DNA of 64,000 nucleotides from Kitagawia praeruptora (taxonomy: Eukaryota > Streptophyta > Magnoliopsida > Apiales > Apiaceae): assembly GCA_037693485.1 (NCBI GenBank), contig CM075353.1, forward strand, positions 104,552,501-104,616,500, given 5' to 3'. The notes beneath the pieces were generated by a model. That model did no database searches. It had not been told where the DNA came from and saw nothing but the letters and a program-made list of their open reading frames with translations. Within the stretch, counting starts at the first letter, position 1. Every line of letters begins with the position of its first letter. This document shows, one piece after another, positions 22,391-33,003 of this stretch. Both the position numbers and the translations under genes were made by a program.

Positions 22391-22891
22391 AGATTTTTTA
22401 AGATGCTGTAATTCGACTTTTAATATCTGTTGTCCTTACCATAATCAAGTGGAGTAGTAGAATCTTTTAAGTACCCCACGTGCCTGTTTCATTTTCACAA
22501 GTTGGTGGACCGCATTTGAAACCAAAACAAGAACACAGAAAAAGAAAACGAAAGTCTTTCGTCGGTTCTCATAATTTTTAGAAATGAACCAAGCTCTGAG
22601 AATATAATTTTTCTTCGGCTTGACTCAGGGTAACGGGATGTTTAGGAAACTTTTTTGCAAAATAAATCAACTTATTTTAAAACAAAGTTATATAAATTTT
22701 TTAAAGAAAAAGCCAAGTAATTTTTCTAAAATATGTATAATATTTTGATATGTATAATCTTTTTAAATCTATTTTTTTAATATACATATTTTTTCATATA
22801 ACAGGCTAATTTTACATAATATATCAGGAAATTACCTGAGTTGTATCTCAACTTTCCTATTCTCATCTTCTAAATAAATATTATATATGTA

Positions 22892-23105
22892 GGGGATGTT
22901 TGGAGAAATTTATTTTCCAGAATAAGTCAACTTATTTTAAGTTAAAAGTTAAGATTTCTAATTTTTCAACTTATTTTTCAATTTATTTTTGCAACTTATT
23001 GAATCTCAAACATACATTAAATACTTGTATAAAAAAAATTATCGAAATATAAAATTTTTACCCAATCAATAAGCCCTTAAAATAAGTTCGACCAAACAGA
23101 CACAT
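22892..23105. mobile_element. MITE, GGGTCTGTTTGGC family, copy 2 (opposite orientation)
   Basis: Reverse complement of the 14645 and 48912 copies: AATTTATTTTCCAGAATAAG near the start, and CCAAACAGAC near the end. Confidence 0.6.
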
Positions 23106-23238
23106 AATTTAACAGAAGTCCTTTATTTTACTCCAATAAGTTCGATACTGTATTAGTGTAACAAGTTTTTGCATTCGCTATTACTGAAAATGAGACGTAT
23201 GGTAGTTGGAATTGGTTTCTCTCTCATGTTAAGAAATA

Positions 23239-23510
23239 CTCCCTCCGTCCCTTTTGATTCTTAACACTTTCTATTTTGGGACGTCCCAATAGATTCTTAA
23301 CATTTCCTAAAATAGTAAGTTTTAACACTATTACACCCACTACTTCACTTATTTTAACAATACTTTACACTATTACACCCACTACTTAACTTATTTTAAC
23401 AATAAAATCACTATTACACCCACTACTTCATTTATTTTAATAATATTACACTCATTATCTTGGTTTCCGTGCAAAAAGCAAACGTTAAGAACTCAACGGG
23501 ACGGAGGGAG
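23239..23510. mobile_element. Stowaway MITE
   Basis: CTCCCTCCGTCCC and GGGACGGAGGGAG are terminal inverted repeats flanked by TA. The interior has repeats of CACTATTACACCCACTAC and is the same family as 48251-48564. Confidence 0.85.
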
Positions 23511-23694
23511 TATGTGGTTTCTTTTCAAGTTTCAAGGTTTCAATTTGTGTTTGTTCCGGATAAAAATATTTATTTTGTAAAAATATGATCATTTTATCAT
23601 ATTTTTATATGTTTTAATTGCAATTGTTCTACTAATATATTGCTACGATCTTAGCTTATGGGTATATGAAATGGTGGAAATTTTTTGTGTACTG

Positions 23695-24175
23695 TATATA
23701 TTTTTGACTTTTATTTTGATTTATAATAAATATGTTCCTAGTATATAACTTTACTATTAAATTAAATTAATATTTTAATATGACATTCTCGATTTTTATT
23801 TTGATTTTTAGTTAATAAATTCCTATTATATAATTTTACTAATAAATTAAATTAATATTCCTTTCGTCCCATCCAATTGTTTACAATTTTCATGAGATGT
23901 TCGGCAAGCATTTTGAGGTGTATTTTAAAGATAATTTTATAACATATTTTTAAAATTTTCTTTTCCTGTGTACAAATTTGATGTTTAAATTTTGGTAAAA
24001 GAAAAAAAAATTGAAAAAAAAATATGAAACTATCCTTAAAATGTATTTCAAAATGTATGCCGAACGCCTCTTAAAAAGTATAAACAATTGCATAGGATGG
24101 AGAAATATTTAATAATATTATTTTAATTAACAAATAATAAAATTAATTGAAAGGGTTTTGTTTTTAGTATAAGAG
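23695..24175. repeat. Duplicated intergenic segment related to 51700-52040
   Basis: Shared words in the same order include ATATAATTTTACTA, AATAAATTCCTATTATATAA, CCAATT.TTTACA, GAT.TTCGGCA and AAAGGGTTTTGTTTTTAGTA. It contains a Stowaway-like unit (about 23865-24105) with CGTCCCATCC near one end and GGATGG near the other. Confidence 0.65.
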
Positions 24176-24459
24176 TCTGTTTGGCTTCTTCGACTTTAAG
24201 TTAAAAATGACTTTTAGGAGCTTTTGTTCCGTTTGTGTAACTTGCTTAAAGTTGGTCTTTAAGTTAAAAAACTCCGTTAAGTCATAAGTTTCATTTAGGT
24301 ACTTTTGACTTATGACTTATCCATTTTTATTTTTATTTTTTTGTTTTAGGACTCTTGTAAAGTTTAAATATTAGGAATTTAAAATTTTTTAAAGTCAAAT
24401 TTCACTTTAAGTCAAAATTATTAAACCCCTATTTAACTTTAAGTAAAATTACCCAAACA

Positions 24460-25159
24460 AAACCAAACCAAACCAAACCAAACATACCCAGTATATCCCG
24501 CTCAAAGCAGGGTCTGGGGAGGGTAAGATGTACGCAGACCATACCCCTACTTTTTACAGTAGGGAGGCTGTTTCCGTGAAGACCCTCGGCTTAGTGCACC
24601 ACAACAGTGTGAGAGATAAAGATGGAGAAAGGACTCATTCGAACCTGAGCCCATGGCATGGACCTCATGGGACTTATCTAAGCGGGAACACCTCTCCTGA
24701 TTTATGTCGACTCCGCTCTGCGTATCACTCCTATCTGGGATGACCTCATGCCAAGCTCCCTGTATCTGCAAGAACCAGAAAACAAAAGACCGAATGAAAA
24801 CGGTAAGCCAAACTTCTATGATAACGCTAACCGTGAAAACCCAACTCTAAGACTCTCGACAACCGAGCCGCTCCCTAGAAGCGAATCCACGACTCTAATC
24901 TGGCGCCTCCAAGAACTCCTATCCGCGATCAAGGTCTCATTCAGGTTTACGGCCTTCAAATCCAACCTGAGCTGCTCTTCCCATGTCCTCCTCGGTCTGC
25001 CTCTCCTTCGCACCCCAACCACCGCTAGACTCTCGACCCTCCTCACCGGGGCTTCCGGCAACCTTCTACGGACGTGGCCGAACCATCTCAACCTCCCTTC
25101 CCTAACTTTCGCAGAGAGAGGCGCCACCTCCAACTCGCTCCTGAAAACCACATTTATTC
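24460..25159 (-). mobile_element. 5'-truncated RTE-like LINE, copy 2
   Basis: Minus-strand copy of the same LINE as at 16672. A 13-bp perfect target duplication AATTACCCAAACA flanks it (24447-24459 and 25160-25172). The 3' tail appears at the left as AACCAAACC repeats. It is truncated somewhat further than copy 1. Confidence 0.9.
24816..25151 (-). pseudogene. LINE (RTE-like) ORF2, C-terminal fragment, copy 2
   Basis: It reads MVFRSELEVAPLSAKVREG, RLRWFGHVRRR, GRPRRTWEEQLRLDLKAVNL and SWRRQIRVVDSL, parallel to the fragment at 16672-17189 with several substitutions. Only about 110 residues of the original polyprotein remain, with no catalytic region. Plus-strand ORFs overlapping it are shadows. 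Confidence 0.85.
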
Positions 25160-25245
25160 AATTACCCAAACACATTTATTCAATTTAAAGCAAATAACTT
25201 TACTTTCTCATTTAAGTTAAAAACACCCTTATTAAGTCAAAAATA

Positions 25246-25506
25246 CTCCCTCCTTCCCAAATTACATGTCCCTTTTAATTTTTTAATGGTCACATTGACC
25301 AATCTTTGACTAGGAATTAGAAATTATTCAATTATTATTATTAAAAACTGAAAATTACATTTTAAAATAGATTACGTGTACTTTTTAATGATATAATTTT
25401 TTTTTCGTAATTATATAATACATATAAATTTCAATCAAATTTTGATTAATTTAATTAATTAAAATTGGAAAGGGACATGTATATTAGAAAGGTGAGACGG
25501 AGGGAG
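25246..25506. mobile_element. Stowaway-like MITE
   Basis: CTCCCTCCTTCCC and GAGACGGAGGGAG are near-inverted ends flanked by TA. The interior ATTACATGTCCCTTTTAATT mirrors AATTGGAAAGGGACATGTAT near the right end. Confidence 0.8.
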
Positions 25507-25589
25507 TAACTTATTTTAAGTTCCCAAACATATATGCATTAGAACACTTGAGTGACTATACATTTAAGTACATGTTGTGTCATGTGTGC

Positions 25590-25855
25590 ATGGTTGTAAA
25601 AATCGGTAATCGGTATAAATCGGTTGAGATACCGATTTAAGATTAATCGGATAATCGGGAATTAATCGGAAGGATTAATCGGAGTATTAATCGGATATTA
25701 TAATAATATTTAATATATTAGTCTAATTTATAATTAAACATATCATTTTATACCGATTTAAAGAATTAATCGGATTTCAAAAATCGAATCAGTTGATAAC
25801 CTTACAGAGGATTAATTGACGATTAATCAATTAAATCGGGGATTTTTAGAACCAT
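25590..25855. mobile_element. ATCGGTAATCGG-family MITE, copy 2
   Basis: Starts GGTTGTAAAAATCGG and ends GATTTTTAGAACC, a short inverted repeat, with ATGC/GCATG words around both ends. The interior matches 22130-22390. Confidence 0.65.
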
Positions 25856-27413
25856 GCATGCGTGGGATATCACAATTTTGTGTTGTCCGTTCATGCAGGG
25901 ACCATAAATAGCTGAACTACAAAAAAAAAATATACAAATGGCATGCAGGGACAATTAATTAACTTATCTACTGAAATAACCCAGGTGTCGCACATGCATG
26001 TTCAATTTTTTTGACAAGCTTAGATTGAGGCTCGGTTTCATTTCAGGTACATTACTGAGTTCATGTTTCATTTATGGTACGTTTTGTTCAGATTTTTCAT
26101 TTCTGGTATACCTGAGAAAATGTAATAGAAAACGCCACTTGTACTGGCGGTTTCTGTTAAAGTGATTTCTTTTCACTTTTTCCAGCACTTAGTATTATTT
26201 TGTAACCACAAAATAAACTTTGTAGTAGCCATTTTATATGGCTTAGAAAAAGTATTTGTCAATAGAATTTATTAATTTTTTTTGTTTCGTATTCAAGTAT
26301 TGACATTTTACTTTGGTATAATACGAAAATCTCCAAAAATTATTATGTCTAACTATCTTATTTTTTGGGACGAGCATGGCAACTCAACATCAAATTGTTG
26401 AAAAATCTTTCGAGTAGGCATGTTTAGGGGAATAAAAAATATACCTGTACATGTTTTTTTTACGTTGTTTTTTTTCCATATTCAAGTATTGACGTTGTAC
26501 TTTGGTATAATACGAAAATCTCCAAAAATTATTATGTGTAATTATCTTCTTTTTTAGTCCGAACATGGCAACTCAACATCAAATTGTTAAAAATTCTTTC
26601 GAGTAGGCATGTTTAGGGGGAAAAAAATATACTTGTACATGTTTTTCTTACGTTGTTTTTGTTCCATATTCAAGTATCGACGTTGTACTTTTGCGTAAAC
26701 CAAAATTTAGGCATAAGTAATTTGTGTAATTACGTTAAATGTTCATCCGAATATGGCAACTTCACAGAGTTGAGTAACGATGATTAGGGTTCAACGAGTA
26801 AGCAAATTCATCTTCACACACCCAACTCCTACCCATAGCTCTAAAAATATCACCAGGAGTATAAGTCATTTTGTGTGGATGATAAATATTTTGGTTACAT
26901 ATTTATAGTGAAACGGACTATTGTTTTCCACTTCCATTATTATCCAGCACTTGCATTATTTCAGCTACCACTGACAACCCACAGGAACAAATAATTTAAA
27001 TTTGTATGCATTATTATCCAGCACTTGCATTGTGTCCACAGGAACACATCATCTACTCACATAGTGAATAATCTCGTGCATGTACAGTAATCTGCAACAA
27101 ACACTAAAAAGTACTGGAAAGATAAAATTGAGTGATCACATCTTGCCTTCACTGTGTTATCATTTTACCATTGCTATTTCAAACTTCCCGTGAATGCACA
27201 GCAAGAAAACAACAAGAATCTTTGCAAACCTGAAAACCCATTGTAAAAAGATCACTGAAATTTCTTGTCGAATTAAAAACAAGGATGCTAGTCTGTAAAA
27301 AGCTGTGAGGTCCCGTCAACAGTAACATAATTACAACAATCTCGTGAATGTACAGTAACATATTTACACCTGTTGATGTGTATTATTGACGAAGACATGT
27401 ACAAATTCCTTTA

Positions 27414-27421
27414 TAAATACG
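27414..27421 (+). promoter_or_regulatory. TATA box upstream of the MULE ORF
   Basis: CTTTATAAATACG lies about 80 bp before the ATG at 27499, a normal plant TATA-to-start distance. Confidence 0.5.
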
Positions 27422-27498
27422 TTCTTCTTTGTCATTCATAAACACAACTTACTACTTTCCTCTCAAATAACTTTTAAACCAATTTTTTTTCAAGGCAC

Positions 27499-27951
27499 TT
27501 GCATCAAATGGATAGGAGGAAGGGGAAGGGGAAAGTGTCAGAAACAAGTTTCTATGACCGCATGGACAAGAAGAAAGAAGCAGAGCAAGAGAAGAGGAGG
27601 GCTGCGATTATACGAGCTGGTGAGAATGCCATATTCGTCAAAAAAATGAAAATTTTTAAGAGCAGGGAGGAGAGAAAGGGAAAAGACTGGGTCAAAACTA
27701 AGGACGAGATGTGTAATTTCGACTTCTACATTCCTGAATTCGTGACTGAGTTTTGTGATGGTCGTGATAAGCTAGATGCTGATTTAAAAGATAGGAAAAT
27801 ATCAGAGGAGGAATGGTACCATCAGGTGAAAGAGCTGGGTACTCGGGTTGACCAAAAATACGAGGATTTGTTGGACGCTGAGGAGGCGGAAATGGCAAAC
27901 TATGTTGAAGAATATGAAGCAAGGGAACGTCAATTTCCTCCAACAAATTGA
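27499..27951 (+). CDS. Uncharacterised 150-residue charged protein in a MULE
   Basis: I do not recognise the protein. It is one uninterrupted frame from ATG 27499 (context ATCAAATGG) to TGA. The N terminus is strongly basic (MDRRKGKGKVSETSFYDRMD then KKKEAEQEKRR); the middle has a less charged segment CNFDFYIPEFVTEFCDG; the C terminus is acidic and probably helical (KYEDLLDAEEAEMANYVEEY). No signal peptide or transmembrane helix is seen. It has a TATA box upstream and AATAAA downstream near 28090, so it has the layout of a small intronless gene. Being inside inverted repeats, it could be a captured host gene or an element-specific accessory gene. The opposite-strand ORF at 27698 is a shadow. 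The open frame and signals are seen; function is unknown. Confidence 0.6.
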   Translation: MHQMDRRKGKGKVSETSFYDRMDKKKEAEQEKRRAAIIRAGENAIFVKKMKIFKSREERKGKDWVKTKDEMCNFDFYIPEFVTEFCDGRDKLDADLKDRKISEEEWYHQVKELGTRVDQKYEDLLDAEEAEMANYVEEYEARERQFPPTN

Positions 27952-28721
27952 GGAATGTAGCGACGAGAATTAGGCAGTTGGCCTAATTCAAATTTAAGAA
28001 TTTGTTGTGGCTTTTTATCTATGCTTTTAAATTCCTATGTTTGCATTTTAATTTAAGTGTGCTTCATCTCCTGTACTTTGTTTCATTTCAATAAAAATTT
28101 TATGTCAGAAATTGGGAAATTTTGTCATTTTCGGGCCTAAAAAAACATGGTTACGCATTTAATACATTAATGTTTTTCAGCTTACACTAAAGTAGAACAT
28201 TAATACTTTAATACGGGAAAAAAATAAAAAAACAAAAACATGTAAAAATTTGTTTTTTTATGTCCCTCAACATGACTCCACGAAGGAATGGTTAGGAATC
28301 GGATGTGGAGTTACCATGTTCGGACAAAAAAATAACATAGGTAGACATAATAATTTTAGAAAATTTTCTTGTTGTACCAAAGTACAAAGTTAATTTTATA
28401 ATACGGATCAGAAAAAACGAAAAAAACTTTATTTGCAAGTACATTTTCCAAGTAATATAAAATGCCTACTAGAAAGAACATTTTTACTTACAAAAATAGT
28501 CTAAGTGCTGGAAAAAAGGAGGGCAAAGACGGTCAATAAAAACCGCCAGTACAAGTGGCGCTTTCTGTTGAAATGAAATTCAACAAAAAACGCCACTTCT
28601 AGTGGCGTTTTCTATTACATTTTCTCAGCTATACCAGAAATGAAAATGTTGAACAAAGTGTACCATAAATGAAACACGGACACAGTACTATACTAGAAAA
28701 GCAATCGAGCCCTTAGATTGA

Positions 28722-29072
28722 GACCTAAGAGCAAGTCCAAGTGTTGTATTAAAATAGGTGGAGTTATTGTTATAATTTAATATTAAAAAGTGATTTTTGA
28801 TGTTAAAATAGTACAATGTCTCCAATGATTTGTGTTAAATCTTGTTCTAAATTTAAATAACTCTCCAAGTACCCCACTATTTTGAATATAGGTAGAAAAT
28901 TGATGTACGTCATCTACCATTTCCCTCCATTTTATCACTTTTTGATTATGTGGCAAATATAGCTCCATCTATATTTTGTGCTAAATATAGCATAAACTAT
29001 AGCATTGTGCTATTTTAGCACAAAATTTAGCATACCATTGGAGTGACGTTTTTTTTACTTTTTATGGTATAA
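28722..29072. other. MITE-like AT-rich repeat, no gene
   Basis: It begins near GAGCAAGTCCAAGTG and ends near CCATTGGAGTGAC, with ATAGCA/TAGCACAAAATTTAGCA words, resembling plant MITEs. The boundaries are uncertain. Confidence 0.35.
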
Positions 29073-29100
29073 CTAGTCTTTTTTGCCCGCGCTCTGCAAG

Positions 29101-30561
29101 CGGGCGTGGATTAATCTTGTTTGTTATAAATTTTTAATCATACATATAATAATATTAATATTGATTTTAATAAAAAAAATAAATAAATTATGATGCAAAA
29201 TGTGATAGAATGAATGTATGTACTTTGTTTAAATTGGTTTATACCTTTTTTCAACTCTATTTTTTATATTGTTTTGTTGATTAAATAAAATCATTTGAAC
29301 TTGTAATAAAAAAAAATGAGAATTATGTTACTTTGGCTGGAATTTTATTAAGATAAAATTCATTACGACAAAATTATCATCTTCTTTGATTAGAAAGAAT
29401 AATCAACATGTCAGTTTGACTACACAAAGTATGTAAGTATTTGTTAGAAACTTAGAAACGCAACATCTACAATTACTATGAAAGCCAAAAGTAATAGTTC
29501 GGATTAAAATCTTGCTTTTTTGATTTGGTAAAACATGATCGGTTTTATGTTAGAATATTCTTGTTGATTTCTTTGCTAGTATTTTGAGCTCTTCTTAATT
29601 CTCAAATCTTAATTAATGGTAATCATATTAAATGTATGCATACAAATTATAATCCATGCAATTATATTTCCTAATTTTTATATTCACTTGATTATGACAT
29701 GTAACTGTTATGACAACTAATGCAACAAATTTCGATATGGGAGGTGACTTAGGGAAATATATAATCTGCTAAGTTACAATATTTAAAAAATAATATTTCA
29801 ATCTAAGAGAAAGATTTTACGATGCAAAATTTTTTACAATGAAGATATGCGCTTCGATATTATTGTAGTATAATCGTGTTCAACTTTCTATCCTCAATTG
29901 ATTTTTTTTTGAATAAATAAAATCATTTAAGTTCATGAAAAAACTGAAAAATTATGTTATTGGGATTAATATTTTTTTTTACTACTTTTTGGGACTAATA
30001 AGTTTTTTCTAAGTAGTTGTAAAGTTAAGTTTACAAAATTTGAATATAAGTATTTTAGAGCAATAATCTAATAAGATCCATAAACCATACGAAATGCATA
30101 AATTCAAAATACTCATGCAATCAAAATGAAATTATAGCAGAAATGGCATTAAAATGTTGAACAAAATAAAAGTCTTTTCAATTATATGACAATTGGAAAT
30201 ATTTATCAAATCATGTGTTGACAACTCAATTTTTAAATTTAATAAATTTTAATAGTATTATAATGAATTTAAGTGTATTTGTTGTTTTTGCTTGAAATAT
30301 ATGTAATTGTTTTTTTTGTTTTGTTTTTTAGAAAATAAATAATTTAAGTATATAATCATTTTTAAAATATTCAGAGTTCAAGTTTTATTCCCTATAAATC
30401 ACTAAATAAAACATTTTTAAAATTTTAAATCCATATTTAGGTTTGTGCAATGAATAGTAATAAAATAATAATTATTTTTTTTGAAATAAAATAACTATTA
30501 TTAGTGATTATCAAAATTACTATTATTTTCCGATGTCTTAAATATTTATGAAATATAACAT
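29101..30561. other. Helitron interior without recognisable genes
   Basis: AT-rich; no ORF of note. Confidence 0.5.
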
Positions 30562-30564
30562 TAA

Positions 30565-30774
30565 ATAGAGAATCAAGTGCCTGAGGATGAGCTCAGGAGA
30601 AAACCCTGAGGTTAAAAGCTTTTTAATACAAATTTTAGGGCATTTAGGTAAATTTACTAATAAAAAAATTTAATATTTACGAAGATGCCCCTGCGAGGCC
30701 ACTTATTCTAAAGGCTATTTGTTATAACCTCAGGAGAAATTCCTGAGAACAACCTCAGGCCCATTTTTCTCTAT
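30565..30774. mobile_element. Tourist-like foldback MITE (TAA duplication)
   Basis: The ends ATAGAGAA and TTCTCTAT, then GCCTGAGG...CTCAGGAG, pair as inverted repeats of about 45 bp. TAA flanks both sides (30562-30564, 30775-30777), the PIF/Harbinger duplication. The interior includes ATGCCCCTGCGAGGCC. Confidence 0.75.
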
Positions 30775-31645
30775 TAAATAATACAATTTTAAGATTTTGC
30801 GGTCTATGCCTCCTTTACTTGCTTGATCCCAACCCACGTGGTTGCATCCGCAATTTGTGAATAAACCACACAAAAAAAAAAATTGGTCAGGAAATAAACC
30901 ACAAAGTTAATTTGTCACATTCGTAATATATTTGAATTATTTTTTTTTATCAAAATAACTATTACTTTTTAATGTCTTAATATTATTTTTAGAACTTACA
31001 TTGCATTGTATATTATACTCTATAATATTTGCATGCCCACACTAATTATTTATTAGCATAATTTTAACATTACCCGTATGAAAAACCGTATAATAATACT
31101 TCGAAAGATATAAAGTTAAAATCTTATACAGTCAAAATCCCAATTAGCTATTTAAGAATCTTCCCCAACATCACTTTGGATTTCCCATCAGCATGTTTTA
31201 TTCTCCCTCTAGCAGGTTCATTTCGTAGCTCTCCTTACACCAGAATTTTTTTGCATGGAGAGTAGCTATATTCCAGTTAAAGACTTTGAAGCAAGTACAT
31301 GCTTTACTTCACGTCACGATAACCCATACCAGGTACTTCTTCAGTAGCCCATGATGTCTGAAATACGGCCAACAGGTTAATATATCTTTATAAATTAGAT
31401 AATTGCATTAAAAGGAACATCAAATCTGCAGCAACACCTGTTGGACATGTCACCTGATCCTGAAGACCTCATTCTGATGGAAGATCCTGATGGGATTCTG
31501 ATGCCCTCCTAATGGATGATTTCTCCAGCTATCAATTAGTGTATACATATAGTTAGTGTGTATACACTAATTGACTTGTGATGAATGTGTATATCTTTAC
31601 ATCTGGATATGATGTGTATATCTCCAGCTTTATATGATGTGTATA

Positions 31646-31951
31646 TCTTCACATCATTCCGGCCAAACTTCTCACAAGCCTTGATGAATGTGCTAAAGTC
31701 TCTCTTACTCCATGTTGGAAAAATCCTACAGTTGTAGACATTTTAGTTTCTATTAGATTGTCTTGAGATATAAAAATAACTTTATACAAAATGCTTGCAG
31801 ACCTCTTCTAGCAACTGCTCCTTTTCTTGAATTTCTTCTTGCTCTTCGGTAGTCATAGGATCACCCCCATCTAGACAATCCATACTAATTAGAATTTTAC
31901 CACAGTAAAATATTAGTAAACTGAAAACTAATGAACTTAGTGCTTACAACC
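31646..31951 (-). pseudogene. ISWI-type chromatin remodeller fragment (SANT region)
   Basis: Minus-strand exon pieces: one ending DSVEVDEPEG at 31951 (donor GTTGTAAG), one at 31803-31870 encoding GGDPMTTEEQEEIQEKEQLL after an acceptor TTGTCTAG, and one at about 31646-31725 encoding TWSKRDFSTFIKACEKFGRN. These match the segment of plant ISWI ATPases (CHR11/CHR17 type) leading into the SANT domain, where the family reads close to W-S-R-R-D-F-N-T-F-I-R-A-C-E-K-Y-G-R-N-D-I. The phase between the second and third pieces does not join cleanly, and the sequence then runs into TGTGTATATC repeats. It is a fragment with no ATPase domain. The family assignment is from memory. Confidence 0.65.
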
Positions 31952-32235
31952 TTCAGGTTCATCAACTTCTACAGAGTCTTTTGCCTGATTCTTCTAATGA
32001 GCTTGCTACACACCAGGATATGTTGTAAGTTAAATTCATAGGCTGCTCAGGATATGTTGATTTTCAGCAAGTCAAAACATTATCAGGGTTGTTTTATATT
32101 CATCCACATTCTAATCGCTAAAGAATATTTCAATGTCCTAAGTGTCTACTCTCTCGGTCGCTAGAAATGATTGCCCAAATTCTTTATCAGAAATAAGATG
32201 AACAAAATATGTTATAGTAGACCAGAAATACTCAC

Positions 32236-33000
32236 GGCAGTGTACTGAACTAAAGTCAACATTTTCTGCATCACAGTCTCTACTTCTTCTTTCTACTGTT
32301 TTTGAGGTGTAAGTTCTGAACCCGACCTATAGTTCACAATTCACATAAATAAAGCACTTCTTGATTTTGCCATAGTGTGAAATTAAATGAACAATAAACA
32401 TATAAGTGACTATTTACTTTTAAAATAGCGGTTCAAGTTACGCCATTGAGGATCCCTGCAATGATTTCCAAAACGGACCACTTCTTTGGAGAAAGTTTTC
32501 AGCTCATCTCTGTTTCAGTCAAAATACATTATAATCATTATCCTACAACTGTATACATTTAGCCCAAAAGCTACAACCAAAACCTAGATCATATCAACTA
32601 TACCTAATATATATAGGCACATTTATATATCACTGTGTATGTATATGTCCTATGAAATCGATTAAAATAGTGCTATCTGTATTTACCTCTTGTCAGATGC
32701 AGCGATTCTCAGCAATTCTTCCATATCTTTTGATATTAGTCGTTGCACTCCTTCCGCGGGAAGTACCACCTCTTTAAGATGTTTAATGCTTTCCTTTGAA
32801 AGGGATTGCATAAGTTTTGCACCCTTCACAACTGTGTTTGCAACTTCAAAAGACAAAATGGAAATCTCTCTTCCCTTTGTTGCCGCACCAGATACGAAAT
32901 AACTGCTGAGGTTAAAATTTGTCATGCTGCTACCAAGTGTATCTAAAACTTCTACAGCCTTTCCCAGCCCAGCAGTTCCTGCTTTACCAAGAATTCCACC
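32236..33000 (-). pseudogene. PSI1-like (DUF3475/DUF668) gene fragment with premature stop
   Basis: Three minus-strand exons are visible. 32687-33000 encodes GILGKAGTAGLGKAVEVLDT, then ISILSFEVANTVVKGAKLMQ and GVQRLISKDMEELLRIAASD, the DUF3475 start of PSK SIMULATOR 1-like proteins. It ends at donor GTAAAT. 32418-32509, after a CAG acceptor, continues in phase with FSKEVVRFGNHC. 32236-32327 encodes SELTPQKQ, a TAG stop (32293-32295, where the family has leucine), then KEEVETVMQKMLTLVQYTA, with donor GTGAGTATT. The catalytic or binding role of the family is unclear; PSI proteins affect growth in Arabidopsis. The rest of DUF668 and the N-terminal exon were not found. Introns are retained, so it was copied as DNA, consistent with Helitron capture. 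Confidence 0.75.
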
Positions 33001-33003
33001 TAC

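Larger units (their letters stand above)
24176..25235. mobile_element. Old MITE-like repeat split by a LINE
   Basis: GTCTGTTTGGCTTCTTCGAC with ACTTTAAGTTAAAAATGAC at the left and TTTAAGTTAAAAACACCC at the right suggest one AT-rich element, interrupted by the LINE at 24460-25159. Confidence 0.4.
26029..28711. mobile_element. Mutator-like element with long TIRs carrying one ORF
   Basis: The left end GGCTCGGTTTC and right end GCAATCGAGCC are inverted repeats. Similarity between the ends stays clear for at least 300 bp (GTTTCATTTATGGTAC, GAGAAAATGTAATAGAAAAC, CCAGCACTTAG) and is detectable for about 600 bp. A perfect 10-bp direct repeat CTTAGATTGA flanks it (26019-26028 and 28712-28721); MULEs make 9-10 bp duplications. 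A related unoccupied sequence lies at about 14479-14525 (GACAAGCTTAGATTAATACC). The left TIR contains a 188-bp direct repeat (units from about 26290, 26478 and 26666). No transposase is encoded, so it is non-autonomous. Confidence 0.88.

Noticed and set aside
24528..25188. Plus-strand ORFs across the second LINE
   Set aside because: The minus strand carries the conserved LINE protein and the tail orientation agrees with it.
32690..32902. Plus-strand ORF opposite the PSI1-like exon
   Set aside because: The minus strand has the recognisable protein with matching splice sites.
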